NCBI RefSeq assembly: GCF_030814655.1
Contig: NZ_JAUSVK010000001.1
Coordinates: forward strand, 4,533,001-4,597,000
DNA from: Labrys monachus
GTDB taxonomy: Bacteria > Pseudomonadota > Alphaproteobacteria > Rhizobiales > Labraceae
Length of the DNA stretch: 64,000 nucleotides
Direction of reading: 5' to 3'
The position numbers and the translations under genes are program-made. Positions 8,581-16,377 of the stretch are shown here, piece by piece. Position 1 is the stretch's first letter. Every line of letters begins with the position of its first letter. A model generated the notes under the pieces. It saw only the letters and a list, made by a program, of their open reading frames with translations, was not told the origin of the DNA and did not search any database.

Positions 8581-8602
8581 GCCGCCGGCCCTGGCCGGCG
8601 GC
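8581..8602 (+). terminator. Intercistronic stem-loop after the binding-protein gene
   Basis: GCCGCCGGCC (8581-8590) and GGCCGGCGGC (8593-8602) are perfect complements, folding into a 9-bp stem with a CCTG tetraloop 11 nt after the binding-protein stop. No T-run follows, so it more likely protects the upstream message 3' end or attenuates than terminates fully. Such loops commonly raise binding protein over permease in ABC operons. Confidence 0.6.
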
Positions 8603-8652
8603 ATCCGCGGCAAGGCGCAGCTCGCCTCGTGCAATTCTTCGAAGGCATATCG

Positions 8653-9690
8653 ATGGAAGCGAAGGCCTATCAAGCAACCAAACCGGATCGGGCCGCGGCC
8701 CGGCCGTCAGGCCTCGACCTCAGGGCCCGGCGCTTCGCCGTGTGGGCGGTCCGCTACGGCACCTTCATCGGGCTGGTGATCTGGCTGGTCGCCATGTCCT
8801 TCTCCTCGGACTATTTCCTCACCGGCCTCAACCTCCTCAACGTCGCCAAGCAGACGTCGCCGATCATCGTCATGGGCGTGGGCGCGACCTTCGTGATGGC
8901 GACGGGCGGCATCGACCTCTCGGTCGGCTCGATCGTCGCGCTGGTCTCCTGCCTGGCGACCGCCTGGCTCGCCGACGGCGTTCCCCCCGGCCTGGCGATC
9001 CTGGGCGTGCTCGGCGTCGGCGCCGGCCTCGGCGTGATCAACGGCTTCCTGGTCCGGCTCGGCATTCCCCCGTTCATCGCCACGCTCGCCGGCCTCGTCT
9101 CCATCCGGGGCCTCGCCTTCGTCTACAGCAACGGCTACGCCAAGCCGATCACCGATCCGTTCGTCCTGTGGATCGGGCGAGGCAGCCTCGCCGGCGTCGA
9201 CGTGCCGATCCTGATCGCCGCCGTCGTCGCGGCGGTCGGCATGTTCGCGCTCAACCGCACCCAGTTCGGCATCCATGCCCTCGCGCTCGGCGGGCGCGAG
9301 GAAGCGGCGCGCGTCATGGGGCTTCCGAACGGCCGGCTGAAGATCCTCGTCTACGCGATCTCGGGCGGGCTCGCGGCGCTGGGCGGCATCATCGTCGCGG
9401 CGCGGCTTTCCAACGGCTCGCCCAATGCCGGCATCGGACTGGAACTCGACGTGATATCGGCGGTGGTGCTGGGCGGCACCAGCCTGTTCGGCGGCTCGGC
9501 GACCGTGCTGGGGACCATCGTCGGGGCCCTGTTCATCAGCTTCATCCGCAACGGGCTGAACCTGCTCGACGTCAATCCCTACTGGGTCCAGGTCGTCACC
9601 GGCATCGTGCTCGTCGCGGCCGTCCTACTCAACACCATCATGAACAAACGCGTGGAACAATGGGCGCGGATTTCCGCGAGCGACGAATGA
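8653..9690 (+). CDS. Ribose-type ABC transporter permease
   Basis: A 345-residue inner-membrane permease of the RbsC/BPD_transp_2 family. It has about eight to ten hydrophobic segments and the characteristic GATFVMATGGIDLSVGSIVAL and VVLGGTSLFGGSATVLGT loops. It forms the translocation path for the substrate delivered by the upstream binding protein. The ATG at 8653 follows GAAGG; an in-frame GTG at 8629 would lie just past the stem-loop and has no good ribosome site. Its TGA overlaps the ATG of the ATPase gene (ATGA at 9687-9690), so the two are translationally coupled. Confidence 0.92.
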   Translation: MEAKAYQATKPDRAAARPSGLDLRARRFAVWAVRYGTFIGLVIWLVAMSFSSDYFLTGLNLLNVAKQTSPIIVMGVGATFVMATGGIDLSVGSIVALVSCLATAWLADGVPPGLAILGVLGVGAGLGVINGFLVRLGIPPFIATLAGLVSIRGLAFVYSNGYAKPITDPFVLWIGRGSLAGVDVPILIAAVVAAVGMFALNRTQFGIHALALGGREEAARVMGLPNGRLKILVYAISGGLAALGGIIVAARLSNGSPNAGIGLELDVISAVVLGGTSLFGGSATVLGTIVGALFISFIRNGLNLLDVNPYWVQVVTGIVLVAAVLLNTIMNKRVEQWARISASDE

Positions 9691-10469
9691 CGACGCCTCT
9701 CATCCGGATGGAGAACATCTCCAAGAATTTCGGCGCCGTCCGCGCCTTGTCGCATGTCGGCCTCAGCGTCGGCCCGGGCGAGGTTCTCGGCCTCGTCGGC
9801 GACAATGCGGCCGGCAAGTCGACCTTGATGAAGGTGCTGAGCGGCGCCCACCGGCCGGACGGCGGCACGATCGAGGTCAACGGCGCCGCCGTCGCCTTTC
9901 ACGGCCCCCATGACGCCCGCGCGGCCGGCATCGAGATGATCTACCAGGACTACGCCCTGGTGCCGGCGCTGACGGTGACGCAGAACATCTTCCTCGGCCG
10001 CGAGGTCCTGAGCGCCGTGCCCTTCCTGCGCATCCTGCAGCGGCGGCGGATGGACCAGCGCGCCAAGGCGCTCTTCACCAGCCTCGGCCTGCGGGTCCCC
10101 TCCGTCTCCAGCCCGGTCCGGGAGCTCTCCGGCGGCCAGCAGCAGGCGGTCGCCATCGCCCGCGCCATCGGCTTCGACGCCAAGCTCGTCATCATGGACG
10201 AACCCACCGCCAATCTCGGCGCCCCCGCCATCGCCAAGGTTCGGGACACCATCGCCCGGCTCAAGCAGCAGGGGGTGGCGGTCATCCTGATCAGCCACCG
10301 GCTCGAGGACGTCTTCGCAGTGGGGGACCGCTTCGTCGTCATGAAGCACGGCCACGTCATCGCCACGCGCGACGTCGGCGACACCGACGCCGACGAGATC
10401 GTCAGGATGATCGTTTCCGGCACCGACGTCCGGAAGGCGAAGGCCGACCCGTCGGGCGTTGGAACGTGA
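9687..10469 (+). CDS. Single-domain ribose-type ABC transporter ATPase
   Basis: A 260-residue ATPase with one nucleotide-binding domain: Walker A GDNAAGKST, Q-loop IYQDYAL, signature LSGGQQQAVAIARA and Walker B LVIMDEPTANLG. Classical RbsA has two fused domains of about 500 residues. This half-size version must act as a homodimer, a recognised variant among alphaproteobacterial sugar importers. The usual DNGAGKST loop reads DNAAGKST. It starts inside the permease stop and ends one base before the kinase ATG. Confidence 0.92.
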   Translation: MTTPLIRMENISKNFGAVRALSHVGLSVGPGEVLGLVGDNAAGKSTLMKVLSGAHRPDGGTIEVNGAAVAFHGPHDARAAGIEMIYQDYALVPALTVTQNIFLGREVLSAVPFLRILQRRRMDQRAKALFTSLGLRVPSVSSPVRELSGGQQQAVAIARAIGFDAKLVIMDEPTANLGAPAIAKVRDTIARLKQQGVAVILISHRLEDVFAVGDRFVVMKHGHVIATRDVGDTDADEIVRMIVSGTDVRKAKADPSGVGT

Positions 10470-10470
10470 C

Positions 10471-11376
10471 ATGAAGGTCATCGTCGTCGGCAATTGCACG
10501 GTGGACCTGTCCTTCGCCGTTCCGAGCCTGCCCCGCATCGGCGAGACCGTCCTCGCCGACGGGAAGACCGTCGATCTCGGCGGCAAGGGCGCCAACCAGG
10601 CCGTGGTCGCCTCGCGCTTCGGCGTCGAGAGCCTGCTGGCCGCCCCGATCGGCCTCGACCGCGACGGCGACTGGGCCTGCGAGCGCCTGGCGGCGGAGGG
10701 CCTGTCGCCGGCCGCGCTGCTGCGCGTCGAGGCACCCACCGACCAATCGGTGATCTGGGTCTCCGCCGACGGCGAGAACAGCATCGTCAGCACCCATGGG
10801 GCGGCGCGCGAGGCGAGCCCGGCCTGGGCCGAGGAGACCCTCCGGCGCCATGCCGCGCCCGGCGACATCCTGCTCATGCAGGGCAATCTCACGGTGGAGA
10901 CGACGCGGGCCGCCCTCGCCGCCGGCCGCCGGGCCGGCATGACGACGATGCTCAATCCCGCGCCGATCCAGCCCGGCTACGAGGCGCTGCTGCCGCTCGT
11001 CGACGTCGCCGTGCTCAACCGGATCGAGGCGACGGTCTTCGGCCGGCATGACGATCCGCTGGCGGGCGGCGCCTCGCTCCGGGCCGCCGGCGTGCCGCGC
11101 GTGATCGTGACGCTGGGCGCGGACGGCGCCGTGCTGATGGAGGAAGGCGGCGCCACGCGAGTGCCGGCGCCCCCCGTCGAGGCGATCGACGCCGTCGGGG
11201 CCGGCGATACCCTGTGCGGGGCGCTCGCCGCCGCGCTGACGCGGGGCGCCTCCTTCCGGGACGCGCTCGCCCTCGCCGTCGAGGCCGCCTCGCTCACCGT
11301 GACCCGCAAGGGCACGCAGACCTCCTTTCCAACCAGGGCCGAATGTGCGGCCCTCTGCGAGAAACATGCATGCTAG
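10471..11376 (+). CDS. PfkB-family (ribokinase-like) kinase
   Basis: A 301-residue cytoplasmic kinase of the ribokinase superfamily. It carries the N-terminal GGKGANQA signature (37-44) and the C-terminal anion-hole motif VGAGDT with catalytic base Asp246. The family phosphorylates a hydroxymethyl group on sugars, nucleosides or hydroxymethylpyrimidine (HMP). The ATG at 10471 is one base past the ATPase stop, and the stop (TAG at 11374-11376) lies inside the next gene. Position after a ribose-type importer suggests it traps the imported molecule; the TenA-type neighbour makes a pyrimidine or nucleoside substrate worth considering alongside ribose. Confidence 0.9.
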   Translation: MKVIVVGNCTVDLSFAVPSLPRIGETVLADGKTVDLGGKGANQAVVASRFGVESLLAAPIGLDRDGDWACERLAAEGLSPAALLRVEAPTDQSVIWVSADGENSIVSTHGAAREASPAWAEETLRRHAAPGDILLMQGNLTVETTRAALAAGRRAGMTTMLNPAPIQPGYEALLPLVDVAVLNRIEATVFGRHDDPLAGGASLRAAGVPRVIVTLGADGAVLMEEGGATRVPAPPVEAIDAVGAGDTLCGALAAALTRGASFRDALALAVEAASLTVTRKGTQTSFPTRAECAALCEKHAC

Positions 11377-12032
11377 AACAGCTTCTTTCCGATGAGATCC
11401 TGCAGGCGAACGCCGATGTCTGGGAGGCTATGCAGCATCACCGCTTCGTGGCGGACATCGAGGCGGACCGGCTCGATCCCGCCGTGTTTCGCCGCTACCT
11501 CGTCTATGAGAACGCCTTCGTCGAGACGGCGATCTCGATCTTCGGCCATCTCCTGGTCAAATCGCCGGGCCTCGCCGAGCAGCACAAGCTCATCCAGGTG
11601 CTGAAGGCCCTGTCCGAGGAACAGATCGCCTATTTCCGCGAGACCTTCGAAGCGCTCGGCATCCCCTATGCCGATCCGGCGACACTCGACCTGCCGATGC
11701 CGGTGCTGTCCTTCCAGCAGGGCATGCTCTCCTTCGCCGCCCATGGCGCCTATGTCGACGGCGTCGCGGCGATGTTCGCGGCGGAATGGATGTATTGGCA
11801 CTGGAGCCGGCGCGTCATCGCGCAGCCGATCTCGGAGCCGGTTCTGCGCCGCTGGGTCGCGCTCCACACCGACGAAGCCTTCGCCGCGCAGGCCCGATGG
11901 CTCAAGGACCAGCTCGATGCCGCCGGCCGCAGCCTCGACAAGGCGGCGCGCAAGCGCATTTCGAAGGTGTTCCGGAACGCCCTCAAATTCGAGATCGATT
12001 TCCACTCGGCGCCCTATTCGGCGGCGCCCTGA
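11370..12032 (+). CDS. TenA/PqqC-superfamily protein, TenA_E-like (no cysteine)
   Basis: A 220-residue all-helical TenA-family protein. TenA enzymes hydrolyse aminopyrimidine breakdown products of thiamin to recover HMP. The whole sequence has no cysteine, so the classical TenA_C nucleophile is absent. Glu139 (AAEWMYWHW) lies in the equivalent segment, and Glu208 (ALKFEIDFHSAPY) matches the C-terminal acidic residue of the family. This places it with the TenA_E type. The ATG at 11370 overlaps the kinase stop by 7 nt. Co-expression with an importer and a PfkB kinase supports salvage of a pyrimidine-like compound, by inference only. Confidence 0.8.
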   Translation: MLEQLLSDEILQANADVWEAMQHHRFVADIEADRLDPAVFRRYLVYENAFVETAISIFGHLLVKSPGLAEQHKLIQVLKALSEEQIAYFRETFEALGIPYADPATLDLPMPVLSFQQGMLSFAAHGAYVDGVAAMFAAEWMYWHWSRRVIAQPISEPVLRRWVALHTDEAFAAQARWLKDQLDAAGRSLDKAARKRISKVFRNALKFEIDFHSAPYSAAP

Positions 12033-12167
12033 CGGGGATCGGGGGGGCCGGAGCCCGAAACCCTCCCGACGGCCGCCGCGCGCGCCTGCTTCCGCCTGCC
12101 ACGGAACCAAAGCCGCCCTCGCCTCATTCGACCACGACACCCCCTCGTCGAATTTGGAGCGATCGTC

Positions 12168-12458
12168 ATGAAGGCAGGATCCTGGCTCGTCGTCGCAATT
12201 CTGGCCGCCGCACCGTTTGCGACGGCCGTTGCCGCGCAGGAAAAGAACGCCCCGTCTTCGCCGTCCGCCCCCTGCCAGGCCGATCCCGGCAACGGGACGC
12301 AGGCGCCGGCGCAGAACACGGACAAGATCACCCGCTGCGACGGCGTTCTCAAGCCGCCGTCGACGATGGACCACGGGATGGAAAAGCAGCCTCCCCGGCA
12401 GGGCGACACGCCCGTCATCCGCCCGGAGGACGTGCCGCCGCAGCAGGCACCCCAATAG
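12168..12458 (+). CDS. Small secreted Pro-rich protein, unknown function
   Basis: A 96-residue protein with a clear signal peptide (hydrophobic AAPFATAVAAQ, likely cleavage after AVA or AAQ near residue 23). The short hydrophilic mature part is rich in Pro, Gln and Asp with two cysteines (PCQAD and TRCDG) that could form a disulfide. The tail pattern MEKQPP..GDTPVIRPEDVPP recalls short periplasmic proteins common in Rhizobiales, none with a known role. It has its own 135-bp upstream region and is convergent, by one base, with the next gene. Confidence 0.65.
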   Translation: MKAGSWLVVAILAAAPFATAVAAQEKNAPSSPSAPCQADPGNGTQAPAQNTDKITRCDGVLKPPSTMDHGMEKQPPRQGDTPVIRPEDVPPQQAPQ

Positions 12459-12459
12459 G

Positions 12460-12774
12460 TCAGGGGGCGGTCTCGACGCCTGTCTGAAGAAGAGCAGCGG
12501 CGATCGCCTCGCCCTCCTCCCCCGTCGTACCGGCCGGCATCTGCTTCTGCGCGCGGCCATACCAGTAGCGTGCGTTCGACAGGTCGCCCTCGACCCGGTG
12601 AAGCCAGGCATGCACCCAGGCGCTGTCCTGGTCGCTCCCGGCCTGGACGATCTCGTGCGCCGAGTCCCATTCCCCCCGCAGCCCATGCCAGATGGCGCGG
12701 AGCGGCGCCGTCATCGGCGCGGGCGGCTCCTCGAATCGCAGACTGGCGAGGAAATTTGCAGCGCGGTCCTTCAT
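12460..12774 (-). CDS. Conserved hypothetical protein, about 100 residues
   Basis: A 104-residue cytoplasmic protein without a signal peptide. The core APLRAIWHGLRGEWDSAHE, then WVHAWLHRVEGD and LSNARYWYGRAQ, looks TPR/SEL1-like: paired amphipathic helices rich in Trp, His and Tyr. I recognise the pattern from short alphaproteobacterial hypotheticals but know no function. The ATG at 12774 follows GGAGG at 5 nt, strong support that it is translated. It is monocistronic and convergent with the secreted-protein gene. Confidence 0.75.
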   Translation of the reverse strand: MKDRAANFLASLRFEEPPAPMTAPLRAIWHGLRGEWDSAHEIVQAGSDQDSAWVHAWLHRVEGDLSNARYWYGRAQKQMPAGTTGEEGEAIAAALLQTGVETAP

Positions 12775-13082
12775 CGCAACCTCCGTCAGGAAAGCTCGGC
12801 CTCCGGGATGGATACGGGGGGCGGCCCCTGCCCCGCCGGTTCGCCGAGCGGATTCGTCCCTCGAATGCGATCGCCGCTGCCGGCATGCCGGCCCATCCCG
12901 GCCAATATTCTATCAGGAAACACGGCGTCTTCCAGGAGGCGGCGGGCAATCCGGCCGGGCGACCGACATCGCACCGGATATCGGAATTCGTGATATCGCG
13001 TAATCTAATTTCCGATTTTACAATAGGATGACGGCTTGCAACTCTAGGTTCGAGACGTATGCGAGAGGGAGACGGCCACACC
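12775..13082 (+). promoter_or_regulatory. Upstream region of the pxpA operon with inverted repeat
   Basis: This roughly 300-bp gap holds no gene that I can support. Its right end (about 12975-13025) is sharply AT-rich and contains ATCGGAA (12980-12986) and TTCCGAT (13010-13016), a perfect 7-bp inverted repeat over a 23-bp spacer, with GATATC twice between and around them (12977, 12992). This is the likely core promoter and operator of the carboxylase operon. No dedicated regulator gene is adjacent, so the binding protein is unknown. Confidence 0.35.
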
Positions 13083-13823
13083 ATGGTGCTCATCAATTGC
13101 GACATGGGCGAAAGCTTCGGCATCTGGCGCCTGGGCGACGATGCCGGCATCATGCCCTCCATCCATATCGCGAATGTGGCCTGCGGCTTCCACGGCTCCG
13201 ACTTCAATCACATGCGCACGACGGTCCGGCTGGCCAAGAGCCACGGTGTGCGGGTGGGCGCGCATCCCTCGCTTCCCGACCTCCAGGGCTTTGGCCGGCG
13301 CGAGATGAAGATCGGCCGCGAAGAGCTCGCCAATTGCCTGATCTACCAGATCGGCGCCCTCAAGGGCTTTCTCGACGCCGAGGGCATGACGCTCAACCAC
13401 ATCAAGCCGCATGGCTCGCTCTACGGCATGGCGGCGCGCCAGCCCGATATCGCCCATGCGATCTGCGATGCCGCCGACATCTTCAAGGTGCCGCTGATCG
13501 GCATGATCGACACGCTGCACGCCACCGTCTATCCCGAACGCGGCCACGCCTTCATTCCCGAATTCTACGCCGATCTCGATTATGCCGATGACGGCGCGCT
13601 GATCATCACCCGCGAGCATCCGCCCGTCGATCCCGACCTTGCCGCCCGGCGCTGCCTGCGCGCCATCCGCGAGGGGCTGGTCAGCTCGACCGGCGGCAGG
13701 GACATCCGCGTCCGGGCGGATACGATCTGCATCCATTCCGATACGCCGGGCGCTGACCAGGTGGCCAGAGTTTTGCATGAGACATTGCTAGCGGAAGGCA
13801 TATCATCCGCGCCCACGCATTGA
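13083..13823 (+). CDS. pxpA: LamB/YcsF family, 5-oxoprolinase subunit A-like
   Basis: A 246-residue TIM-barrel-like hydrolase. It opens with the family motif NCDMGESFG and continues with ANVACGFHGSD and GAHPSLPDLQGFGRREM. PxpA with PxpB and PxpC forms the widespread ATP-dependent bacterial 5-oxoprolinase. In this operon the B and C homologues are accompanied by biotin carboxylase and carrier, so the substrate may be carboxylated first. The ATG at 13083 follows AGGGAG at about 10 nt; an in-frame ATG at 13059 is the alternative. The next gene begins 32 bp after the stop. Confidence 0.88.
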   Translation: MVLINCDMGESFGIWRLGDDAGIMPSIHIANVACGFHGSDFNHMRTTVRLAKSHGVRVGAHPSLPDLQGFGRREMKIGREELANCLIYQIGALKGFLDAEGMTLNHIKPHGSLYGMAARQPDIAHAICDAADIFKVPLIGMIDTLHATVYPERGHAFIPEFYADLDYADDGALIITREHPPVDPDLAARRCLRAIREGLVSSTGGRDIRVRADTICIHSDTPGADQVARVLHETLLAEGISSAPTH

Positions 13824-13855
13824 AGCGACCGGCACCTCAACCGAAACAGGCAAAA

Positions 13856-14101
13856 ATGGCCATCAAGACCATCCAGGCTCCCCTTCCAGGAACCTTCTAC
13901 CGCTCTTCCGCCCCGGACAAGCCCCCCTTCAAGACCGAAGGGGACAAAGTGGCGGCCGGCGACACCATCGGCCTCATCGAGGTGATGAAGACCTTCTCCC
14001 CCGTGGTCGCCGAGGAAGCCGGCACCCTCGTCGCCTTCCATGTCGACAATGAGGATGCCGTCATGGCCGGCCAGCCGCTCTACGATCTCGACGAAGGCTG
14101 A
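13856..14101 (+). CDS. Biotin carboxyl carrier protein, stand-alone domain
   Basis: An 81-residue biotinyl domain with the attachment motif EVMK; Lys45 would be biotinylated by biotin ligase. It lacks the long Ala/Pro-rich linker of AccB (about 150 residues), so it is the bare swinging domain. The ATG at 13856 is preceded by a weak CAGG; an upstream TTG at 13820 overlapping the pxpA stop would add 12 residues. It sits 2 bp before the biotin carboxylase gene, matching a dedicated carrier for that enzyme rather than fatty-acid acetyl-CoA carboxylase. Confidence 0.9.
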   Translation: MAIKTIQAPLPGTFYRSSAPDKPPFKTEGDKVAAGDTIGLIEVMKTFSPVVAEEAGTLVAFHVDNEDAVMAGQPLYDLDEG

Positions 14102-14103
14102 CC

Positions 14104-15495
14104 ATGACGATCCGCAGGATCTTCGTCGCCAATCGCGGAGAGATCGCCGTCCGCATCATCAGGGCCGCCAGGGAATTGGGGATCGGCACCGTCCAGGCCT
14201 ACAGCGCGGCGGACCGGGACATGCTCGCCGTCCGCCTCGCCGACACCGCGGTGCCGGTCGGTCCGGCCCATGCCAAGAAATCCTACCTCAACAAGGACGC
14301 CATGCTGAAGGCGGCCATCGAGCATGGCTGCGACGCGGTGCATCCGGGCTACGGCTTCCTGTCGGAGAATGCGGACTTCGCCGGCATGGTCGAGGACGCG
14401 GGCCTCGTCTTCATCGGTCCGAAGGCGGAGACCATCCGCGCCATGGGCGACAAGGCGACCGCCCGCATCATGGCGGCCCGGGCCGGCGTACCGACGGTGC
14501 CGGGCAGCGAGGGCCGCATCGAGGACCCCGGCGAGGCCCTGCGCATCGCCGAATCCATCGGCTATCCCGTGATGATCAAGGCCTCGGCCGGCGGCGGCGG
14601 GCGCGGCATCCGCGTCGCCGCCTCGCCCGCCGATCTCGATCGGCTCATTCCCCAGGCGAGCGCCGAGGCGCTGGCCGCCTTCGGCGACGGCGGCCTCTAT
14701 CTCGAGCGCTTCGTGCCGCGCGCCCGCCATGTCGAGGTGCAGATCCTCGGCGACGGCGAGAACGTCATCCATGCCTATGAGCGCGAATGCTCGCTGCAGC
14801 GCCATCGCCAGAAGGTATGGGAGGAGGCGCCCGCCGCCTGCCTGTCCCCCGCCGTCCGCGAGGAGCTCTGCGCGTCGGCGGTGCGGCTGGCCAAATCCGT
14901 GTCCTATCGCGGCGCCGGCACGCTGGAATATCTCTACGACGCCGATCGCGGCGACTTCTTCTTCATCGAGATGAACACCCGCATCCAGGTCGAGCATCCG
15001 GTGTCGGAGATGATCACCGGCATCGATCTCGTCCGCGAGATGATCCGCGTGGCGGGCGGGGAGAAGCTGTCGCTCTCCCAGGATCAGGTCCGCCTCGGCG
15101 GCCACGCCATCGAGGTGCGCATCAACGCCGAGGACCCGGCGATGGGGTTCAGGCCGGCGCCGGGCACCATCTCCGCGCTCTCCGTGCCCGGCGGCATGGG
15201 CGTGCGCTTCGACACCATGCTCTATCAGGGCTACAGCGTGCCGCCCTTCTACGATTCCCTGCTCGGCAAGCTGATCGTCTGGGACACCGACCGCCCCGCC
15301 GCCCTCCGGCGCCTGGCGCGGGCGCTGGACGAATTGAAGGTCGAGGGCGTGCCGACCACGGCGGCGCTGCATCGCGCGCTCGCCGGCGATCCGCAGATCC
15401 AGGCCGGCGACGTGCATACCCGCTGGCTGGAAGGCTGGCTCGAAACAAATCCGCTGACGCCCGAACAGGGTTCCCCCCTGCCCCTCACTGCCTGA
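14104..15495 (+). CDS. Biotin carboxylase subunit
   Basis: A 463-residue ATP-grasp enzyme that carboxylates the biotin of its carrier using ATP and bicarbonate. Visible: HPGYGFLSEN (80-89), the glycine-rich ATP loop KASAGGGGRG (159-168), and EMNTRIQVEHP with Glu289 and the bicarbonate/biotin-site Arg293. Length matches single-domain AccC (about 450). Unlike housekeeping accBC, it is embedded between pxpA/BCCP and pxpB/pxpC. In urea carboxylase the same modules are one chain, which suggests the KipI/KipA-like pair is its carboxyltransferase. Confidence 0.93.
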   Translation: MTIRRIFVANRGEIAVRIIRAARELGIGTVQAYSAADRDMLAVRLADTAVPVGPAHAKKSYLNKDAMLKAAIEHGCDAVHPGYGFLSENADFAGMVEDAGLVFIGPKAETIRAMGDKATARIMAARAGVPTVPGSEGRIEDPGEALRIAESIGYPVMIKASAGGGGRGIRVAASPADLDRLIPQASAEALAAFGDGGLYLERFVPRARHVEVQILGDGENVIHAYERECSLQRHRQKVWEEAPAACLSPAVREELCASAVRLAKSVSYRGAGTLEYLYDADRGDFFFIEMNTRIQVEHPVSEMITGIDLVREMIRVAGGEKLSLSQDQVRLGGHAIEVRINAEDPAMGFRPAPGTISALSVPGGMGVRFDTMLYQGYSVPPFYDSLLGKLIVWDTDRPAALRRLARALDELKVEGVPTTAALHRALAGDPQIQAGDVHTRWLEGWLETNPLTPEQGSPLPLTA

Positions 15496-15510
15496 AGGAA
15501 AGCTCGATCG

Positions 15511-16377
15511 ATGCGGTATTCGTTCGGAGGCGACGAACATATCTTCGTCGAGGTCGACTCGGAGATGTCCCTCGAGGCCTTCTTCAAGAGCCTCTCGATG
15601 ACCAATGCGGTGCGTGAGAGCCGCATCAGGGGCGTGACGGAGATCTGTCCCGCCAACGCCTCCTTCCAGATCAAGTTCGACCCGGACGTGATCGCCCCCG
15701 ACGACATGATGCGGGAGATCCAGGCCCTGGAGGGCGCAGCCGATGCCGGCGACGGCCGGCTCAAGACCCGCATCGTCGAAATCCCCGTGTTCTACGGCGA
15801 TCCCTGGACCCACGAGACGCTGATGCGCTTTCGCGAGCGCCACCAGGATCCGAACGGGACCGACCTGGACTACGCCGCCCGCGTCAACGGCTATGGCGGA
15901 GCGCAGGCCTTCATCGCCGCCCATTCCGGCTCGCCCTGGTTCGTCTCGATGGTCGGCTTCGTCGCCGGCCTGCCCTTCATGTACCAGATGGTGGAGCGCG
16001 CAAAGCAGATCGAGGTGCCGAAATATCTGCGTCCGCGCACCGACACGCCGCGCCTCACCGTCGGCCATGGCGGCTGCTTCGGCTGCATCTATTCGGTGCG
16101 CGGGGCCGGCGGCTACCAGATGTTCGGCATCACGCCGATGCCGATCTACGATCCCCGCCAGGAGATCAGCTATCTCCGCGACTTCATGATCTTCTTCAAG
16201 CCGGGCGACATCGTGAAGTTCAAGCCGGTCGGCCGGGAGGAATACGACGCCGATGTCGAAGCCGTCGACACCGGGCGGTTCACACCGCTGATCCGGGAGG
16301 TGGATTTCTCCCTCGAAGCGTTCCAGGCCGATCCTGCCGCCACCAACGACCGGCTTTTGAAGGTGCTCCATGGCTGA
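15511..16377 (+). CDS. pxpB: 5-oxoprolinase subunit B-like (KipI/AHS1) carboxyltransferase-domain protein
   Basis: A 288-residue member of the carboxyltransferase domain subdomain C/D family, longer than classical KipI/PxpB (about 220-240). An N-terminal alpha/beta part with IVEIPVFYGDPWTHETL is followed by VGHGGCFGCIYSVRGAGGYQMFGITPMPIYDP-type glycine-rich core. It pairs with the downstream PxpC homologue to form the cyclophilin-like heterodimer that binds the acceptor. The ATG at 15511 is 15 bp after the biotin carboxylase stop with GGAA upstream, and its 3' end overlaps the next gene by 8 bp. This variant probably belongs to the biotin-linked branch of the family. Confidence 0.82.
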   Translation: MRYSFGGDEHIFVEVDSEMSLEAFFKSLSMTNAVRESRIRGVTEICPANASFQIKFDPDVIAPDDMMREIQALEGAADAGDGRLKTRIVEIPVFYGDPWTHETLMRFRERHQDPNGTDLDYAARVNGYGGAQAFIAAHSGSPWFVSMVGFVAGLPFMYQMVERAKQIEVPKYLRPRTDTPRLTVGHGGCFGCIYSVRGAGGYQMFGITPMPIYDPRQEISYLRDFMIFFKPGDIVKFKPVGREEYDADVEAVDTGRFTPLIREVDFSLEAFQADPAATNDRLLKVLHG

